From Kordia sp. (lineage in GTDB: Bacteria > Bacteroidota > Bacteroidia > Flavobacteriales > Flavobacteriaceae): a stretch of 64,000 nt of DNA. Within the stretch, counting starts at the first letter, position 1. The number at the start of each line of letters is the position of its first letter. The notes beneath the pieces are model-generated. The model was given only the letters and a program-made list of their open reading frames with translations. It ran no database searches and had not been told where the DNA came from. The stretch covers positions 91,358 to 155,357 of the forward strand of contig NZ_JAKVBC010000009.1 in assembly GCF_022447245.1 (NCBI RefSeq), given 5' to 3'. Of the stretch, positions 1 to 9,067 are shown piece by piece. The translations under genes were made by a program, and so were the position numbers.

Positions 1-1
1 A

Positions 2-325
2 ACAGCGTATACGTTTACAACAAGTCAGACAGAGGAAAATGATCGTTTCTTTATCAATGTTCAATATAGAAATACATTAAATATTAATGATCTTGAAATA
101 GAGGCAGATCAAGTAAATATCTTGCTTGATGGTAATGAATTGCAAACATACACTGAACGTACAGACTTTGATACTATTGCGATTTTTGATATATCAGGAA
201 AACAACTAATTCAACAAGAATATGCTGGTGTGATAATATTACCGCCATTAGCTAGAGGAGTTTATATTGTAAAATATACAACAGAATCTGGGATCGTACT
301 TGTGAAAAAAATCTTAAAGTCTTAA
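2..325 (+). CDS. T9SS type A sorting domain protein, 3' end only
   Basis: The reading frame is open from the window edge, so the start lies outside. The last ~70 residues look like a type IX secretion sorting domain: a strand-rich segment with FDISGKQL, then GVYIVKY and a lysine-rich end (KKILKS). Such tails direct proteins through the T9SS for surface anchoring or release in Bacteroidota. The part before it (YTFTTSQTEENDRFFINV) closely parallels residues of the next gene (YTFSGTTGEEHDRFFLNL), so the two are tandem paralogues. A TTG at 122 is an internal codon, not a start. The function of the missing N-terminal part cannot be seen. Confidence 0.8.
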   Translation, partial: TAYTFTTSQTEENDRFFINVQYRNTLNINDLEIEADQVNILLDGNELQTYTERTDFDTIAIFDISGKQLIQQEYAGVIILPPLARGVYIVKYTTESGIVLVKKILKS

Positions 326-405
326 CATAAAGAATTAAGAATAAACGATAAATTTTGTTTATCATTGTCATAGAGATTTTAATAACACCTTAAATGATCT
401 CTATC

Positions 406-1203
406 ATGAAGATAAAATTTTTAATAACTATTATTTTTATGGGTACGTTTTGGGTTAGTCACTCGCAAGAGTATGAAAACTCAAGTTTTTATCATAAAAA
501 GTCTCAAGATCAGGTTCCAGTAAAAAGCACTGAAAATAGCCCAACGGATGGACGAATTTCATTGCGTTTATCGGGAAATAGTTCTTTTGTTACCATTTTA
601 TTAGGATTTATACCAGAAGGAACCGTAAACTTTGACGATGGATATGATGGTCTATTTATAAATAATGGGCAGGCAATAGAATTCTATTCGTTTTTAGGAT
701 CAACACAACTCTCCATTCAAGCATTACCAGAATTAACCAATGTAAATGTACAAGTGCCTTTGGGATACGAATTGACCTCTGATGGTTCCTACACCATATC
801 AATTGATGCAGAATTTTTAAGTCCTGATTTTGATATTATTTTAGAAGATAGAGATCAAAATGTGTTTACAGATTTAAGACAAACAGGTTATACCTTCTCA
901 GGGACTACAGGAGAAGAACACGATCGTTTTTTTCTAAACTTAGATTATCTCAATGCATTAGAGATCAATCATTCTGAAAAGAAATCTAATAAAGTTATTG
1001 CTTATTTTTTTGCTGATCGATTAAAAATACAAACTAAAAGAAACGATATAAAAACAGTACAGATGTTTAGCATCACAGGGAGACAAGTTTTTTCTTCTAA
1101 TTTTGCGAATGAAATGACCATTAAAAACCTAAAAAAAGGAGTCTACATCATACAATATACCACAGTTACAGGAGCAAAAATGATCAAAAAGATCATAAAA
1201 TAG
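406..1203 (+). CDS. Secreted protein with T9SS C-terminal sorting domain
   Basis: About 265 residues with a signal peptide (MKIKFLITIIFMGTFWVSHS, cut before Q). The middle is a beta-rich domain of unknown function. The C-terminal ~75 residues form a T9SS type A sorting domain (VQMFSITGRQVF, then GVYIIQY and KMIKKIIK at the end). I chose ATG 406 because the lysine-rich n-region begins there; an in-frame ATG at 394 would add MISI. It follows its paralogue after 68-80 bases and is probably a tandem duplicate. The export route is well supported. The function is not recognised. Confidence 0.8.
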   Translation: MKIKFLITIIFMGTFWVSHSQEYENSSFYHKKSQDQVPVKSTENSPTDGRISLRLSGNSSFVTILLGFIPEGTVNFDDGYDGLFINNGQAIEFYSFLGSTQLSIQALPELTNVNVQVPLGYELTSDGSYTISIDAEFLSPDFDIILEDRDQNVFTDLRQTGYTFSGTTGEEHDRFFLNLDYLNALEINHSEKKSNKVIAYFFADRLKIQTKRNDIKTVQMFSITGRQVFSSNFANEMTIKNLKKGVYIIQYTTVTGAKMIKKIIK

Positions 1204-1430
1204 ATATAATAAATCCACTTTATCGGTAATTGGTGTATTTTATCGATTCTTAAAAGAAATATTTTTAGCTATTCTTCAAACTATCAGATAATTAAGAATT
1301 TTGTCTTGTTGATTTAGTAGAGATAAAATTTCATGGTTTAGTAATATAATATATGTAACCTACTTGACGCATAATTACAATCTTGATAGCCCTATTAACT
1401 GTTTTATAATTAAAATGGATTGGTTGATGT

Positions 1431-1466
1431 AAAACCCTTTAAGGAAGCTTAAAGGGTTTTTTTAAG
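1431..1466 (+). terminator. Rho-independent terminator
   Basis: A perfect 12-bp stem (1431-1442 with 1449-1460), a 6-base loop and a run of T follow on the + strand. It lies 228 bases after the T9SS protein gene and probably ends that transcript. Confidence 0.7.
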
Positions 1467-1698
1467 TTTAATTGAAGCTGAAATAGGTGTTTTTTCCTAA
1501 GAAATGTCTTTCGTCGAAAAGTTTGGTCACTTTAACGATAAATGTGATTTTTATGTGTTTGAACACTAAAAAATACTAGCAATACAATACTTTTGAGCCA
1601 TCATTACAAACTACTTTTATCCAGAAAGGATTTTTGGGATAAAAAATGATTAATAATATGGTAGGTTAGTTTTATTTTTGAATGGTTTGTAAAGATAA

Positions 1699-1724
1699 AA
1701 AAGCCGCTTTTCGAAGCGGCTTTT
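1699..1724 (-). terminator. Terminator after purE
   Basis: An 11-bp stem (AAAAGCCGCTT with its complement) closes a TTCG loop and is flanked by A and T runs, so it could act in both directions. It lies 25 bases past the purE stop and most likely ends the purK-purE transcript. Confidence 0.75.
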
Positions 1725-1749
1725 ACTATTTTATGATGTTAAGTATTTT

Positions 1750-2235
1750 TTATTGAGACACTTTCTTTGCGCCTTCAATTACTTTTTGTTTCAATCCTTC
1801 TTTGTATACTAAAATCTTATCCAATACACATTTGTCAGAACTTCCAATAATTTGAGCTGCCAAAATTCCAGCATTTTTCGCACCATCTAATGCAACAGTA
1901 GCTACAGGAACGCCGCCTGGCATTTGTAAAATGGACAATACAGAATCCCAACCATCAATAGAGTTCCTAGATTTTACAGGAACACCAATTACAGGCAGAG
2001 GAGATAACGAAGCCACCATTCCAGGTAAATGCGCAGCGCCACCAGCACCAGCTATAATCACATGAATACCACGTGTGTGTGCATTTTTTCCATAATCGAA
2101 TAACTTCTCTGGAGTTCGATGTGCCGATACAATATCGACATCGATCTCAATGTCGAAACCTTTTAAAATATCAATTGCTTCTTGCATTACAGGAAGATCA
2201 CTTGTACTTCCCATAATAATTCCCACTTTTGCCAT
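1750..2235 (-). CDS. purE: N5-carboxyaminoimidazole ribonucleotide mutase PurE
   Basis: Catalyses the shift of the carboxyl group of N5-CAIR to give CAIR in de novo purine synthesis, in the cytoplasm. The 161 residues match the usual class I PurE length. Visible motifs are GSTSDLP (residues 9-15), SAHRTP (37-42, His39 being the expected catalytic histidine), GAGGAAHLPGM (63-73) and GVPVKS. It starts one base after the purK stop codon, so the two are co-transcribed and act in successive steps. The order purK-purE beside adk and obg is a common flavobacterial arrangement. Confidence 0.97.
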   Translation of the reverse strand: MAKVGIIMGSTSDLPVMQEAIDILKGFDIEIDVDIVSAHRTPEKLFDYGKNAHTRGIHVIIAGAGGAAHLPGMVASLSPLPVIGVPVKSRNSIDGWDSVLSILQMPGGVPVATVALDGAKNAGILAAQIIGSSDKCVLDKILVYKEGLKQKVIEGAKKVSQ

Positions 2236-2236
2236 A

Positions 2237-3391
2237 TTATTTGCTAATTACGTTGATTGTTTGTTTTACTTCTGCGGCTATTTTTCGTGCTTCAGCTACA
2301 TCTTCATTGACAATAGTAACATGTCCCATCTTACGAAATGGACGTGTTTGTTTTTTTCCATAAATATGTGGCGTTACACCTTCAAGTTGCATAATTTTTT
2401 CAATATTCTCATACAATACGTCTCCAGTATATCCTTCAGCTCCAACTAAGTTCACCATAATTCCAGCTACTTTACTTTCCGTTTTTCCTAATGGAAGACC
2501 TAAAATAGCACGAATATGTTGTTCAAATTGATCTGTATAACTAGCTTCAATACTATAATGTCCACTATTATGAGGTCTTGGCGCAACTTCGTTTACCAAA
2601 ATCTCATCGTTTTGTGTTTGAAACATTTCTACAGCCAAAATTCCTGTGTGCTCAAATGCTTCAGAAACTTGCAAAGCTACTTTAGTCGCCTTTTCTTCTA
2701 TGTCTGCTGGAATTCGTGCTGGACAAATTACATATTCTACTTGATTGGCTTCTGGGTGAAACTCCATTTCTACAACTGGATAGGTTTTCACTTCCCCCGA
2801 AACATTACGTACCACAATCACAGCGAGCTCATTTTTGAAGTCTACCAATTGCTCACACATACATTCTACATTCGGTAAATTTTCCAAATCCTCTACAGAG
2901 CGTACCACTTTTACGCCAGTACCATCATATCCAAACTGTGTACTTTTCCAGACAAATGGAATAGAAATCACATCATTTTCTACACTATGCATTAATTCTT
3001 CCAAAGATATATAGATAGAAAATGGTGCTGTTGGAATATTGTGTTTTTGATAAAAAAGCTTTTGAATACCTTTATTTTGAATGGTTTGCAATGTTTTTGC
3101 AGAAGGATACACTTGTACACCTTCATCTTCCAGCTTTTGTAAAGCATCTACATTTACGTGTTCAATCTCAAAAGTTAAGACATCTACATTTTTACCAAAA
3201 TTATATACGGTTTCAAAGTCCATCAAATCACCTTGATGAAACTCATTGCAGGCTATTTTACAAGGTGCTTCGGCATTTGGATCTAATACAGAAGTATACA
3301 CATCAAACTTTCGTGTTGTATACAATAGCATCTTTCCTAATTGACCGCCACCTAGGATTCCTAATTTAAAATTAGAGGAGAAATAATTCAT
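2237..3391 (-). CDS. purK: N5-carboxyaminoimidazole ribonucleotide synthase PurK
   Basis: ATP-dependent carboxylation of aminoimidazole ribonucleotide with bicarbonate, giving the substrate of PurE. The 384 residues fit the ATP-grasp PurK family: an N-terminal nucleotide-binding motif GILGGGQLGKML (residues ~11-22), the ATP-grasp central segment with KSTQFGYDGTGV, and the C-terminal EVAPRPHNSGHY signature. It is the first gene of the purK-purE operon and diverges from the hpt-adk gene across 138 bases that contain -7 boxes for both directions. Confidence 0.97.
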   Translation of the reverse strand: MNYFSSNFKLGILGGGQLGKMLLYTTRKFDVYTSVLDPNAEAPCKIACNEFHQGDLMDFETVYNFGKNVDVLTFEIEHVNVDALQKLEDEGVQVYPSAKTLQTIQNKGIQKLFYQKHNIPTAPFSIYISLEELMHSVENDVISIPFVWKSTQFGYDGTGVKVVRSVEDLENLPNVECMCEQLVDFKNELAVIVVRNVSGEVKTYPVVEMEFHPEANQVEYVICPARIPADIEEKATKVALQVSEAFEHTGILAVEMFQTQNDEILVNEVAPRPHNSGHYSIEASYTDQFEQHIRAILGLPLGKTESKVAGIMVNLVGAEGYTGDVLYENIEKIMQLEGVTPHIYGKKQTRPFRKMGHVTIVNEDVAEARKIAAEVKQTINVISK

Positions 3392-3417
3392 TAGTTTTCA
3401 CATTTTGGACAAAAGTA

Positions 3418-3425
3418 CAAATCTA
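3418..3425 (-). promoter_or_regulatory. Putative -7 promoter box for purK-purE
   Basis: Read on the minus strand this is TAGATTTG, a full match to the Bacteroidota TAnnTTTG element, 27 bases ahead of the purK start. I do not see a clear TTTG -33 partner. Confidence 0.5.
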
Positions 3426-3471
3426 AACTCGTAAAAGTAAACTCGTTAAACGTAATTCATAAATCAATTTG

Positions 3472-3479
3472 TATCTTTG
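3472..3479 (+). promoter_or_regulatory. Putative -7 promoter box for the hpt/adk fusion
   Basis: TATCTTTG matches TAnnTTTG and lies 50 bases before the ATG at 3530, which leaves a leader of about 45 bases. No clear -33 element is visible. Confidence 0.5.
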
Positions 3480-3529
3480 CACCTTTAAAATGATTTCGGA
3501 TCATTATTTGGAAGAAATAAACAGATAAA

Positions 3530-4690
3530 ATGTCACTTTTTTTAGTAAAAAAACAGCATATTTATCAGAAAGCATTTAAAAACGTGATCAAATTACACGA
3601 CAAATATTTCAAGAAATTTATCTCTGAAGCCCAAATTCAAGAGACTGTAGCAAAAATAGCTTTGGAAATGGCAGAAGATTTAGAAGATGAAAATCCAATC
3701 TTCGTAGGAATCTTGAGCGGTGTTTTTATGTTTTTTTCAGATTTTATGAAAATCTATCCATATCAATGTGAGATGAGTTTTGTAAAATTATCTTCCTATC
3801 ATGGAACTTCTTCTTCAGGTGATATAAAAGAGTTAATCGGACTTTCTCAAGATATTGAAGGAAGAACAGTGGTGGTTTTAGAAGACATTATTGACACTGG
3901 AAATACTTTAGAAGAAATATACAAAATATTCAAGGCAAAGAAGGTGAAAGACTTTAAAATAGGAACCTTATTTTTTAAGCCAGAAGCATATCAAAAACAA
4001 TACAAAATAGATTATATCGGGATGGAAATTCCTAATGAATTTATCGTGGGCTACGGATTAGACTATGACGAATTGGGAAGAAATTTACCCGAAGTTTATC
4101 AATTACACAATCACAACATGATCAATTTAATTTTATTCGGAAAGCCAGGTGCTGGAAAAGGAACACAAGCAAACTTCTTAAAAGAAAAATACAACTTAGT
4201 GCATATTTCTACAGCAGACGTATTTAGATATAACATCAAAAACGGAACTGAGTTAGGAATTTTAGCGAAGTCGTTTATGGACAAAGGAGATTTAGTCCCT
4301 GATGAAGTAACTATTAATATGTTGCAAGCAGAAGTAGAGAAGAATCCTGAAGCTAACGGATTTATTTTTGACGGTTTCCCAAGAACTACTGCACAAGCAG
4401 AAGCGTTGGATAATTTCTTAGCTATAAAAGACATGGGAATTTCTGCAACAATAGCATTAGAAGCAGACGAAGATATTTTAACTGAACGCTTATTAGAACG
4501 TGGAAAAGTAAGTGGTCGTGCAGATGATCAGGACGAAGAAAAAATTAGAAATCGTTTTGACGAATACAATCAAAAAACAGCGCCGTTAATTGACTTCTAC
4601 AAGAAGCAGAACAAATTTTACAGCGTTGATGGAATTGGAACTATTGAAGAAATCACGGTTCGTTTAAGTACTGTTATTGATGATTTATAA
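3530..4690 (+). CDS. adk: Fused hypoxanthine phosphoribosyltransferase-adenylate kinase
   Basis: Two enzymes in one chain of 386 residues. Residues ~20-190 are a type I phosphoribosyltransferase: the PRPP loop VVLEDIIDTGNT is at 115-126, and the LSGVFMFFSD segment fits purine salvage. Residues ~198-386 are a complete adenylate kinase: P-loop GKPGAGKG (204-211), DGFPRT (281-286), and a short LID around RGKVSGRADDQ without zinc ligands. The fusion couples purine salvage to AMP/ADP balance and is known from other Flavobacteriaceae. ATG 3530 has an A-rich leader; an in-frame GTG at 3584 would give a start nearer to typical HPRT proteins. An internal ATG at 4118 precedes the kinase module exactly. 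Confidence 0.93.
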   Translation: MSLFLVKKQHIYQKAFKNVIKLHDKYFKKFISEAQIQETVAKIALEMAEDLEDENPIFVGILSGVFMFFSDFMKIYPYQCEMSFVKLSSYHGTSSSGDIKELIGLSQDIEGRTVVVLEDIIDTGNTLEEIYKIFKAKKVKDFKIGTLFFKPEAYQKQYKIDYIGMEIPNEFIVGYGLDYDELGRNLPEVYQLHNHNMINLILFGKPGAGKGTQANFLKEKYNLVHISTADVFRYNIKNGTELGILAKSFMDKGDLVPDEVTINMLQAEVEKNPEANGFIFDGFPRTTAQAEALDNFLAIKDMGISATIALEADEDILTERLLERGKVSGRADDQDEEKIRNRFDEYNQKTAPLIDFYKKQNKFYSVDGIGTIEEITVRLSTVIDDL

Positions 4691-5486
4691 TAAAGAAATA
4701 TACATACAAAAACTAACAGAAGAATTGGCGCCACTACAACAACAAATAGTGGCACATTCTTTATACAACAAAGTGAATTCTGTAACAGCGTTAAACACGT
4801 TTATGGAATATCATGTGTTTGCCGTATTTGATTTTATGTCCTTATTAAAGGCACTACAAATACACTTAACACAAACAACGTTACCGTGGATTCCGAAAGG
4901 AAATCCTGTAACAAGACGCTTTATCAACGAAATTGTTTTTGGAGAAGAAAGCGATATTGACAAAGAAGGAAAACCAATGAGTCACTACGAAATGTACGTA
5001 GAAGCTATGGAAGCATCGGTAGCAAATACAGGAAAAATTACGAAATGTATCTCACATATTGCAACAGGAAAAAGTATTACCGAAAGTTTAATCGCGGTTA
5101 ACGCACCAAAAGCAGTACAAGATTTTGTAAACTTTACCTTTGCAATTATAGAAACGCAAGAAGTTCACAAAATTGCGGCAGTTTTTACTTTTGGTAGAGA
5201 GGATTTAATTCCAGATATGTTTTTGGAAATGGTCAAAGGAATTGATCAAAAAGGAATTAATGTCAATTTAGATAAATTCATATATTATTTAGAAAGACAT
5301 ATTGAACTTGATGGAGACGAACACGGACCATTGGCATTACAGATGATTCAAGAACTATGTGGTTCCGATGCTCAAAAATGGACAGATTGCATTGAAGTAA
5401 GCAAACAAGCACTGCAACATAGAATTGCGCTTTGGACAGCAATTGAACAAGAAATAGAAGTACATTCGCAACGCCAATTCGCGTAA
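4680..5486 (+). CDS. DUF3050 family heme-oxygenase-like protein
   Basis: A 268-residue protein recognised as DUF3050, which belongs to the helical heme-oxygenase/TenA-like fold. Visible conserved stretches are [18 protein letters not shown] near residue 45 and [15 protein letters not shown] near residue 205. Both are rich in His, Glu and Asp and could bind a di-iron centre; that is inference, as the reaction of the family is not established. ATG 4680 was chosen over TTG 4677. The start overlaps the adk stop by 11 bases, and obgE follows after 19, so all three are probably translated from one message. Its place between adk and obgE is not one I know as standard. Confidence 0.85.
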   Translation: MIYNKEIYIQKLTEELAPLQQQIVAHSLYNKVNSVTALNTFMEYHVFAVFDFMSLLKALQIHLTQTTLPWIPKGNPVTRRFINEIVFGEESDIDKEGKPMSHYEMYVEAMEASVANTGKITKCISHIATGKSITESLIAVNAPKAVQDFVNFTFAIIETQEVHKIAAVFTFGREDLIPDMFLEMVKGIDQKGINVNLDKFIYYLERHIELDGDEHGPLALQMIQELCGSDAQKWTDCIEVSKQALQHRIALWTAIEQEIEVHSQRQFA

Positions 5487-5505
5487 CGAAAAAAATAGAG
5501 AAACA

Positions 5506-6501
5506 ATGACTGAAGGGAATTTTGTAGATTATGTAAAAATGCATTTGACTTCCGGAAACGGAGGAAAAGGTTCTATGCACTTACTGCGTGAAAAATATAA
5601 TGCTAAAGGTGGACCTGATGGTGGTGATGGAGGACGTGGTGGACATATCATTGTACGCGGTAATCAAAACCTGTGGACATTGTTTCATTTTAAATTGAAG
5701 AGACATCATAAAGCAGGTCATGGAGCGCACGGAAGCGGAAACCGAAGTACAGGAGCTGATGGAGACGATATCTTTTTAGATGTACCTCTAGGAACCGTGA
5801 TTCGCGATACGGAAACTAATAAAGTAATTCTGGAAATTACAGAACATGGCGAAGAGCGTATCATAGCAAAAGGAGGAAAAGGCGGACGCGGAAACTGGCA
5901 TTTTAAATCGTCAACCAATCAAACGCCTCGATATGCACAACCAGGAATTTCAGGCGAAGAAATTGATGTTATTTTTGAATTGAAAGTCTTAGCTGATGTT
6001 GGTTTGGTAGGATTCCCAAATGCAGGGAAATCAACTTTGCTTTCGGTTATTACTTCAGCAAAACCTAAAATTGGAGATTACGAGTTTACAACTTTAAAAC
6101 CAAATTTGGGAATCGTAGAATACAGAGATTACAAAACTTTTGTGATGGCCGATATTCCAGGAATCATTGAAGGAGCTTCTGAAGGAAAAGGTTTGGGACA
6201 TTACTTTTTACGTCACATTGAACGTAATTCTACCTTACTCTTTTTAATTCCTGCAGATAGTGCAGATATTTCCAAAGAATATGACATCTTACTCAATGAA
6301 TTAAAGAAATACAATCCAGAAATGTTAGATAAAGAACGCTTCATTGCTATTTCAAAATCTGACATGCTTGACGATGAATTGAAAGCAGAGATGAGCGTAG
6401 AACTCGATAAAGATTTAAAAGTTCCGTATATGTTTATCTCTTCGGTGGCACAACAAGGCATCATGGAATTGAAAGACAAACTCTGGGAAATGTTAAACTA
6501 A
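5506..6501 (+). CDS. obgE: GTPase ObgE/CgtA
   Basis: Ribosome-associated essential GTPase acting in 50S assembly and growth control. The glycine-rich Obg domain occupies residues 1-158 (repeated GGDGG/GGKGG turns). The G domain follows, with P-loop GFPNAGKST (169-177), TT switch near 195, DIPG (216-219) and SKSD (283-286). SKSD replaces the canonical NKxD; from memory this is usual in Bacteroidota. The 331 residues are about the normal length, without an Obg C-terminal extension. It is the last gene of the hpt/adk-DUF3050-obgE operon and is followed by a strong terminator. Confidence 0.97.
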   Translation: MTEGNFVDYVKMHLTSGNGGKGSMHLLREKYNAKGGPDGGDGGRGGHIIVRGNQNLWTLFHFKLKRHHKAGHGAHGSGNRSTGADGDDIFLDVPLGTVIRDTETNKVILEITEHGEERIIAKGGKGGRGNWHFKSSTNQTPRYAQPGISGEEIDVIFELKVLADVGLVGFPNAGKSTLLSVITSAKPKIGDYEFTTLKPNLGIVEYRDYKTFVMADIPGIIEGASEGKGLGHYFLRHIERNSTLLFLIPADSADISKEYDILLNELKKYNPEMLDKERFIAISKSDMLDDELKAEMSVELDKDLKVPYMFISSVAQQGIMELKDKLWEMLN

Positions 6502-6508
6502 TAATAAG

Positions 6509-6534
6509 AAGCGACTTTTAAAGTCGCTTTTTTT
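6509..6534 (+). terminator. Terminator after obgE
   Basis: A 9-bp stem (6509-6517 with 6521-6529) and a run of eight T lie immediately after the obgE stop codon. Confidence 0.8.
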
Positions 6535-6565
6535 TATATCTTACTTTGAATAATAGCTTGTTATC

Positions 6566-7525
6566 ATGAAAAAGCATCTTACGTTACTACTCTTAATTTT
6601 GGCGATCCATTTTTGTCAAGGGCAGGAGATACACATTACTGATAATATAGCATATGTAAATAACAAAGCGTATGTGAAATTGGAAAAGAAAAGTAAGCGG
6701 AAATACTTTGTTTACGATGTAAAAACGCATGAAAAATTACTCAAAGTAAAAGTGTCATCAATATACAACGAGCGATATAATAGATACGATTACAATACGA
6801 GCATGTACTTTTATCCCATAAAAAAGAACTTGGCTTTTAGAGATGTTGTCATAAAAGACGAAACAAGTTTAGTACAATTTTTACATGATGAAGGCATGTT
6901 TTTGTCACACAAAACTTTGAGTACTAAAACGCTATTAGAAGAATACAAACGGTTGAGCGCAAGAGCAAAATGTGACAACATATTGAAGAATGATTTCTCT
7001 CAAGTAATCAACGATCATTTTGTTTCTATTGTAAACAAAGACACTTTAATCATCAATGAAATTAAATATAGATGTGTGTATTCGGCTTTTTATACAAAAA
7101 AAGCTATGTATGATCGTTTTGGGAGATGGAATAAAGCAGTTTTTCCATACAAAGGTGCACAAAGTCCAAATCTCATTTGGAATAACATTCAACTATTGGA
7201 TGATGTCGATAAAAAATTTACAGTTATTGCTAGAGGTTTAGAATCTAGACAGACAATATATGCTTCTATGATGATTTTAGACGAAAACGGAAGAGATATG
7301 TTAGCAGAAAAAGCGCCATATCGATTTCGACTCACAGAGCTTTTTGGACATTACATAAAAAATAATTCTAGAAATGAACATTTCTATGAAGCCTATTGGA
7401 CTACTTTCAATCCTGAACGTTGGAAGAAAATTCAAGAATATAAACGTTCTAAAAATAGTGTGCGAGCAACATCTCCTTTCTTTCAAGAACCGACTAAAAC
7501 GAGAACATTTGTAAAGCATCAATAG
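6566..7525 (+). CDS. Secreted protein of unknown function, intact family copy
   Basis: 319 residues, with a signal peptide (MKKHLTLLLLILAIHFCQG, cut before Q). I do not recognise a family. The mature chain begins EIHITDNIAYVNNKAYVKLEKKSK, a lysine-rich strand repeat, and later contains CVYSAFYTKKAMYDRFGRW and a KKFTVIARGLESR segment. The same order of motifs appears in the broken gene at 8089-9067, so these are tandem paralogues. It has its own terminator just downstream. The sequence suggests a periplasmic or surface protein; nothing points to an enzyme. Confidence 0.75.
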   Translation: MKKHLTLLLLILAIHFCQGQEIHITDNIAYVNNKAYVKLEKKSKRKYFVYDVKTHEKLLKVKVSSIYNERYNRYDYNTSMYFYPIKKNLAFRDVVIKDETSLVQFLHDEGMFLSHKTLSTKTLLEEYKRLSARAKCDNILKNDFSQVINDHFVSIVNKDTLIINEIKYRCVYSAFYTKKAMYDRFGRWNKAVFPYKGAQSPNLIWNNIQLLDDVDKKFTVIARGLESRQTIYASMMILDENGRDMLAEKAPYRFRLTELFGHYIKNNSRNEHFYEAYWTTFNPERWKKIQEYKRSKNSVRATSPFFQEPTKTRTFVKHQ

Positions 7526-7550
7526 TAAAGGTTTTCTGAAAACTTTTGTT

Positions 7551-7579
7551 AAAGCAACTTTTTGAGATTGCTTTTTTTG
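7551..7579 (+). terminator. Terminator after the 6566 gene
   Basis: AAAGCAA (7551-7557) pairs with TTGCTTT (7568-7574) around a 10-base loop and is followed by T residues. The stem is only 7 bp, so the call is moderate. Confidence 0.5.
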
Positions 7580-7610
7580 TATCTTTTTTCTGAAAAAACA
7601 ATCAATCATT

Positions 7611-8050
7611 ATGCAATTCATCAATTCAAAAACACTCATCGTATTTCTATTTACGATTACAACACAACTCTTATCTGCACAAAAAGATGAGCGTATTTCT
7701 ACTGTAGATTTTGTTAAAATTTTAGATGGAAATAAAGCAGAAGCAATCTATTATTAGAAACACAACTGAAAATTTTACGTGTCATGGCAATGGCAGAAAA
7801 GTATATTTCTTCTTTCGAAATTATGGAAACCTCCTATTCTGATGAAGCGCCATTTCATATCATGTTGATTACTACGTATGCCAACAAAGAACAATTTGAA
7901 GTCCGTGAAAAACACTTTCAAGAACTTATTGAACAAAATGGAGCACTTAATTTATTAAATGATAAAAAACCTAGTGAATTCCGAAAAAATATATTCTGTA
8001 AAGAAAATGTGATGCATCATTCTAAAAGAATTTCTGTAAGAAAAAGTTAA
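7611..8050 (+). pseudogene. Frameshifted small secreted protein gene
   Basis: An ATG at 7611 opens a clear signal peptide (MQFINSKTLIVFLFTITTQL, cut near LSAQ) and reads for 48 codons to TAG 7755. The +1 frame carries on without a gap as LLETQLKILRVMAMAEKYI and runs to the stop at 8050. Joining the frames near 7750 gives one continuous protein of ~146 residues. I read this as one gene broken by a single frameshift rather than two genes: the downstream part has no convincing start of its own, and the upstream part ends in mid-domain. The function is not recognised. Confidence 0.7.
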
Positions 8051-8088
8051 AATTCCATATCTTAGGGTTGTAAACCGAAATTGTTACC

Positions 8089-9067
8089 ATGAAAAAGTAC
8101 CTTACGCTGTTGCTTGTTTTTTATATTCAAGTTGCTTTAACCCAAGACATCCTGATAGAAGAAGGAATTGCATATATAGATGGCAAACCTTATGTGAAAA
8201 TCATTAAAAAGAATAAGAAAAACTTATTTAAATATCATTTAAAAACAAACAAGGAAATCATACATGTCAAGCTTTCTAAAAAATATAATGTACGAACCGA
8301 AAAATACTATCCCAACACAAAGTTGTATTTTTTAAAACAAGATATCGATGCTGCTTTTCCAGAAATAAAAATCACTACAAAAAAGCACATCATCCAATTA
8401 TTACTTAGTAAGGAATTAATTTTAGCAGATAATTATTTAAATGATGAATTTGCTAAAGAATATCATAAAATAACACCTGTTGGAAAACGCTATGTTAAAA
8501 CGTTTAAAAAAGACTTAGTAGGTATTTTGTATGATAAATTCAAATCCATAGTCGGCAATGATACGATAGTAAACAATGAAGTAAAATACGAATGTGTATC
8601 TACTGCATTTTATACAGTAAAAGAATTGTATGATCGATTTGGCGCTTGGACAAAGGAAAAATATAGAAATACTTATCAAGGACTTCCAGAATTGGTTTGG
8701 ATGAACGTTCAATTATTTGAAGACGATGATAAAAAATTTACGATTCTTGCCTGAGGTTTAGAATCCAGAAAAACGATTTATGCTTCGGTGATGGTTTTTT
8801 TATAAAAATGATTATGATATGTTAGATGAAAAGTCTCTGTTTCGTGCTAAAATTGTAACGCTTTTTTGAGATTTTATAAAGAATGATTAAGATAATAAAA
8901 ACTTCTATGAAGCCTATTGTACCAAATATGATCCTGAAGGTTGGAAGCGAATACAAGCGCAAAAAAGACAAATGACGACAATGAGAAAATATCCGTATTC
9001 TCCATTTACCAAACCTACAAGTGAATCAAAAATTAGAAAACCGAATACTAGAACTAAAAAACAATGA
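8089..9067 (+). pseudogene. Decayed paralogue of the 6566 secreted protein
   Basis: The first 221 codons are open and parallel the intact gene at 6566: signal peptide, IAYIDGKPYVKI, STAFYTVKELYDRFGAW, then DDKKFTILA. A TGA at 8752 stands where the intact copy has the Arg of ARGLES. Beyond it the similarity continues (GLESRKTIYAS), breaks in a run of T near 8800 by frameshift, and resumes with FYEAYCTKYDPEGWKRI and PFTKPT up to TGA 9065-9067. Further stops lie near 8869 and 8888. This is a multi-lesion pseudogene. A truncated 221-residue product could still be made. Confidence 0.85.

Larger units (their letters stand above)
1204..1749. other. Intergenic region with two terminator hairpins
   Basis: This stretch of about 545 bases is AT-rich and shows no convincing reading frame, tRNA or repeat. 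It holds a strong hairpin around 1431-1466 and a second at 1699-1724 next to purE, both listed separately. The 230 bases between them contain nothing I can name. Confidence 0.5.

Noticed and set aside
122..325. A separate 67-residue protein starting at TTG 122
   Set aside because: The frame is open to the window edge, and the residues ahead parallel the next gene, so 122 is internal.
1204..1749. A tRNA or small RNA gene in the first gap
   Set aside because: Two terminator-like hairpins are present, but no cloverleaf or T-loop sequence.
3584..3586. GTG 3584 as the start of the HPRT-Adk fusion
   Set aside because: Kept as an alternative only: ATG 3530 has an A-rich leader and lies 50 bases after a full TATCTTTG box, though the GTG position matches typical HPRT N-termini.
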